From Pseudomonadota bacterium (lineage in GTDB: Bacteria > Pseudomonadota > Alphaproteobacteria > Sphingomonadales > Sphingomonadaceae), in NCBI GenBank assembly GCA_023424275.1, contig JAFAED010000183.1, forward strand, positions 1 through 7,118: 7,118 bases of DNA. The letters run 5' to 3'. The first letter of the stretch is position 1; every line of letters begins with the position of its first letter. A model generated the notes under the pieces. That model was not told where the DNA came from. It searched no databases and was given only the letters and a program-made list of their open reading frames with translations. A program made the position numbers and the translations under genes. This document shows positions 5,722-7,118 of the stretch, piece after piece.

Positions 5722-7118
5722 ATGTCCGACGCTTTTGGTTCGAAGAACCGCCCGACCAGCGCCGACGTCGCCATCATTGGCGCGGGTCCGGCCGGGTTGA
5801 CCGCCGCCTATCAGCTGACGCAGCAGGGCTATCGCGTGACGGTGATTGAAAAGGATCCCGTCTATGTCGGCGGGATCAGCCGGACGGTCGAGCATGAGGG
5901 CTTTCGTTTCGACATCGGCGGGCACCGCTTCTTTTCGAAGAGCCGCGAGGTCGTCGACCTGTGGAACGAGATCCTTCCCGACGATTTCATCGAGCGCCCG
6001 CGGATGAGCCGCATCTATTATGAGGGCAAATTTTATTCCTATCCTTTGCGTGCGTTCGAGGCGCTGTGGAATCTGGGCGTGATCCGGTCGACCCTGTGCA
6101 TGGTGAGCTATGCGCAGGCGAAGCTGTTTCCGAACAAGACGGTCCGCAGCTTCGAGGACTGGACGATCAACCAGTTCGGCAAGAAGCTCTATTCGATCTT
6201 TTTCAAGACCTATACCGAGAAGGTGTGGGGCATGCCGTGCGATGAAATGTCGGCCGACTGGGCGGCCCAGCGCATCAAGGGACTGAGCCTCGGTGCGGCG
6301 GTGCTCGACGGGCTGAAGCGCAGCCTCGGGCTCAACAAGCGCCCGAACGACGGGATGGCGACCAAGACGCTGCTCGAAACCTTCCGCTATCCGCGGCTCG
6401 GCCCCGGCATGATGTGGGATGCGGCGCGCGACAAGGTCGTCGCGGGCGGCAACCATGTTTTGATGGGCCACAGCTTCAAGCAGCTGACGCAGGATCAGAA
6501 GACTGGCCGCTGGCGTATGACCGCGACGGGCCCCGACGGCGATGTCGTGATCGACGCCGCGCATGTCATCAGCTCGGCGCCGATGCGCGAGCTTGCGGCG
6601 CGGATCCATCCGTTGCCGGCGTGCGCGCTGAACGCCGCGCCGAACCTCAAATATCGCGACTTCCTGACCGTCGCGCTCAAGATCCGGTCGGAGGACCTAT
6701 TCCCCGACAACTGGATCTATATCCACGACAGCAAGGTGAAGGTCGGCCGGGTGCAGAATTTCCGCAGCTGGTCGCCCGAAATGGTGCCCGATCCCGAACT
6801 CGCGTGCGTCGGCCTTGAATATTTCTGCTTCGAGGGCGACGGGCTCTGGTCGGCGAGCGACGAGCAACTGGTCGCGCTGGCGACGAAGGAGATGGAAATC
6901 CTGGGTCTGTGCGACCCCGAGGATGTCGTCGGCGGCGCCGTGGTGCGGCAGGAAAAGGCCTATCCCGTCTATGACGACGACTATGCCATGCATGTCGAGA
7001 CGATGCGCAGCGAACTCGAGGCGCGCTATCCGACGCTGCACATGGTCGGGCGCAACGGCATGCACCGTTACAACAACCAGGATCATGCGATGATGACCGC
7101 GATGCTGACGGTGCGCAA
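5722..7118 (+). CDS. FAD-dependent oxidoreductase, UDP-galactopyranose mutase/protoporphyrinogen oxidase-like (3' end cut)
   Basis: Frame open from the ATG at 5722 to the window end: 465 codons with no stop; relatives as I recall them run somewhat over 500 residues. The N-terminus has a Rossmann ADP-binding motif, VAIIGAGPAGLTAAYQL (16-32; G-x-G-x-x-G at 20-25), ending at Glu43 for the FAD ribose. It is followed by VGGISRT and FDIGGHRFFSKS, typical of flavin amine oxidase/UGM-like proteins. Further conserved segments are YTEKVWGMPCDEMSADWAAQRIKG and, near the visible end, RNGMHRYNNQDHAM, where the family binds the flavin. The pattern matches what I remember of the PRK07208 family, often found near glycosyltransferase or polysaccharide genes; the true substrate is unknown. 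GGGGA (5710-5714) lies seven bases before the ATG. An in-frame ATG at 5671 would add 17 residues but has no SD, so I rejected it. It is divergent from the patatin-like gene. Downstream partners lie outside the window. Confidence 0.88.
   Translation, partial: MSDAFGSKNRPTSADVAIIGAGPAGLTAAYQLTQQGYRVTVIEKDPVYVGGISRTVEHEGFRFDIGGHRFFSKSREVVDLWNEILPDDFIERPRMSRIYYEGKFYSYPLRAFEALWNLGVIRSTLCMVSYAQAKLFPNKTVRSFEDWTINQFGKKLYSIFFKTYTEKVWGMPCDEMSADWAAQRIKGLSLGAAVLDGLKRSLGLNKRPNDGMATKTLLETFRYPRLGPGMMWDAARDKVVAGGNHVLMGHSFKQLTQDQKTGRWRMTATGPDGDVVIDAAHVISSAPMRELAARIHPLPACALNAAPNLKYRDFLTVALKIRSEDLFPDNWIYIHDSKVKVGRVQNFRSWSPEMVPDPELACVGLEYFCFEGDGLWSASDEQLVALATKEMEILGLCDPEDVVGGAVVRQEKAYPVYDDDYAMHVETMRSELEARYPTLHMVGRNGMHRYNNQDHAMMTAMLTVR

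Noticed and set aside
5690..5788. Possible short leader ORF starting with ATG at 5690 and overlapping the flavoprotein start
   Set aside because: It has no convincing ribosome binding site, is rich in Arg/Pro as expected of an out-of-phase reading, and shows no attenuator-like structure.
5719..6609. A 296-codon open frame on the minus strand
   Set aside because: It lies antisense to the flavoprotein gene, whose plus-strand frame shows clear family motifs throughout. Long antisense frames are common in GC-rich coding DNA.
1..7118. tRNA, rRNA, CRISPR array, insertion sequence or integrase signatures
   Set aside because: No repeats with regular spacing, terminal inverted repeats, transposase motifs or tRNA-like folds were seen on either strand; the gaps between genes are all under 165 bp.

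Overview
This looks like a chromosomal piece of a high-GC alphaproteobacterium, most likely a sphingomonad (Sphingopyxis/Sphingomonas type). The codon use is strongly G/C-ending, and the protein styles fit that group: a PapD-like chaperone next to a large usher-like protein, and a PRK07208-type flavoprotein. The lineage is inferred from memory of these families; no search was run.

Layout. Positions 1-3363 (+) hold the end of a chaperone/usher surface-fibre operon. First comes the 3' part of a periplasmic PapD-like chaperone, then, after a 33-nt gap, a complete 925-residue usher-like outer-membrane protein that ends in two small Ig/prealbumin-like modules. A GC-rich hairpin at 3374-3403 closes this operon, so any fibre subunit genes should lie upstream of the window. 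Positions 3423-4442 (-) encode an exported TPR-like protein of unknown role, convergent with the usher and with its own credible promoter. Positions 4598-5560 (-) encode a cytoplasmic patatin-like phospholipase with a textbook Shine-Dalgarno sequence and a good sigma70-type promoter. Positions 5722-7118 (+) encode an FAD-dependent oxidoreductase of the UDP-galactopyranose mutase/protoporphyrinogen oxidase-like superfamily, cut by the window end.

How the genes relate. Only the chaperone and usher form an obvious functional unit: the chaperone would hold fibre subunits in the periplasm and the usher would export them. The TPR gene and the patatin gene point the same way but are separated by 155 bp containing a promoter and a palindrome, so they are probably separate transcripts. 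The patatin and flavoprotein genes are divergent and share a 161-bp control region that holds a candidate CtrA-like site and an inverted repeat.

The genes are recognisable family members. The less ordinary points are the modular design of the usher-like protein (duplicated Cys motif at the N-terminus, Ca-loop and carboxypeptidase-regulatory-like modules at the C-terminus) and the symmetrical DNA elements in the two promoter-bearing intergenic regions. I do not see evidence for a wholly new system, mobile element, CRISPR array or RNA gene.
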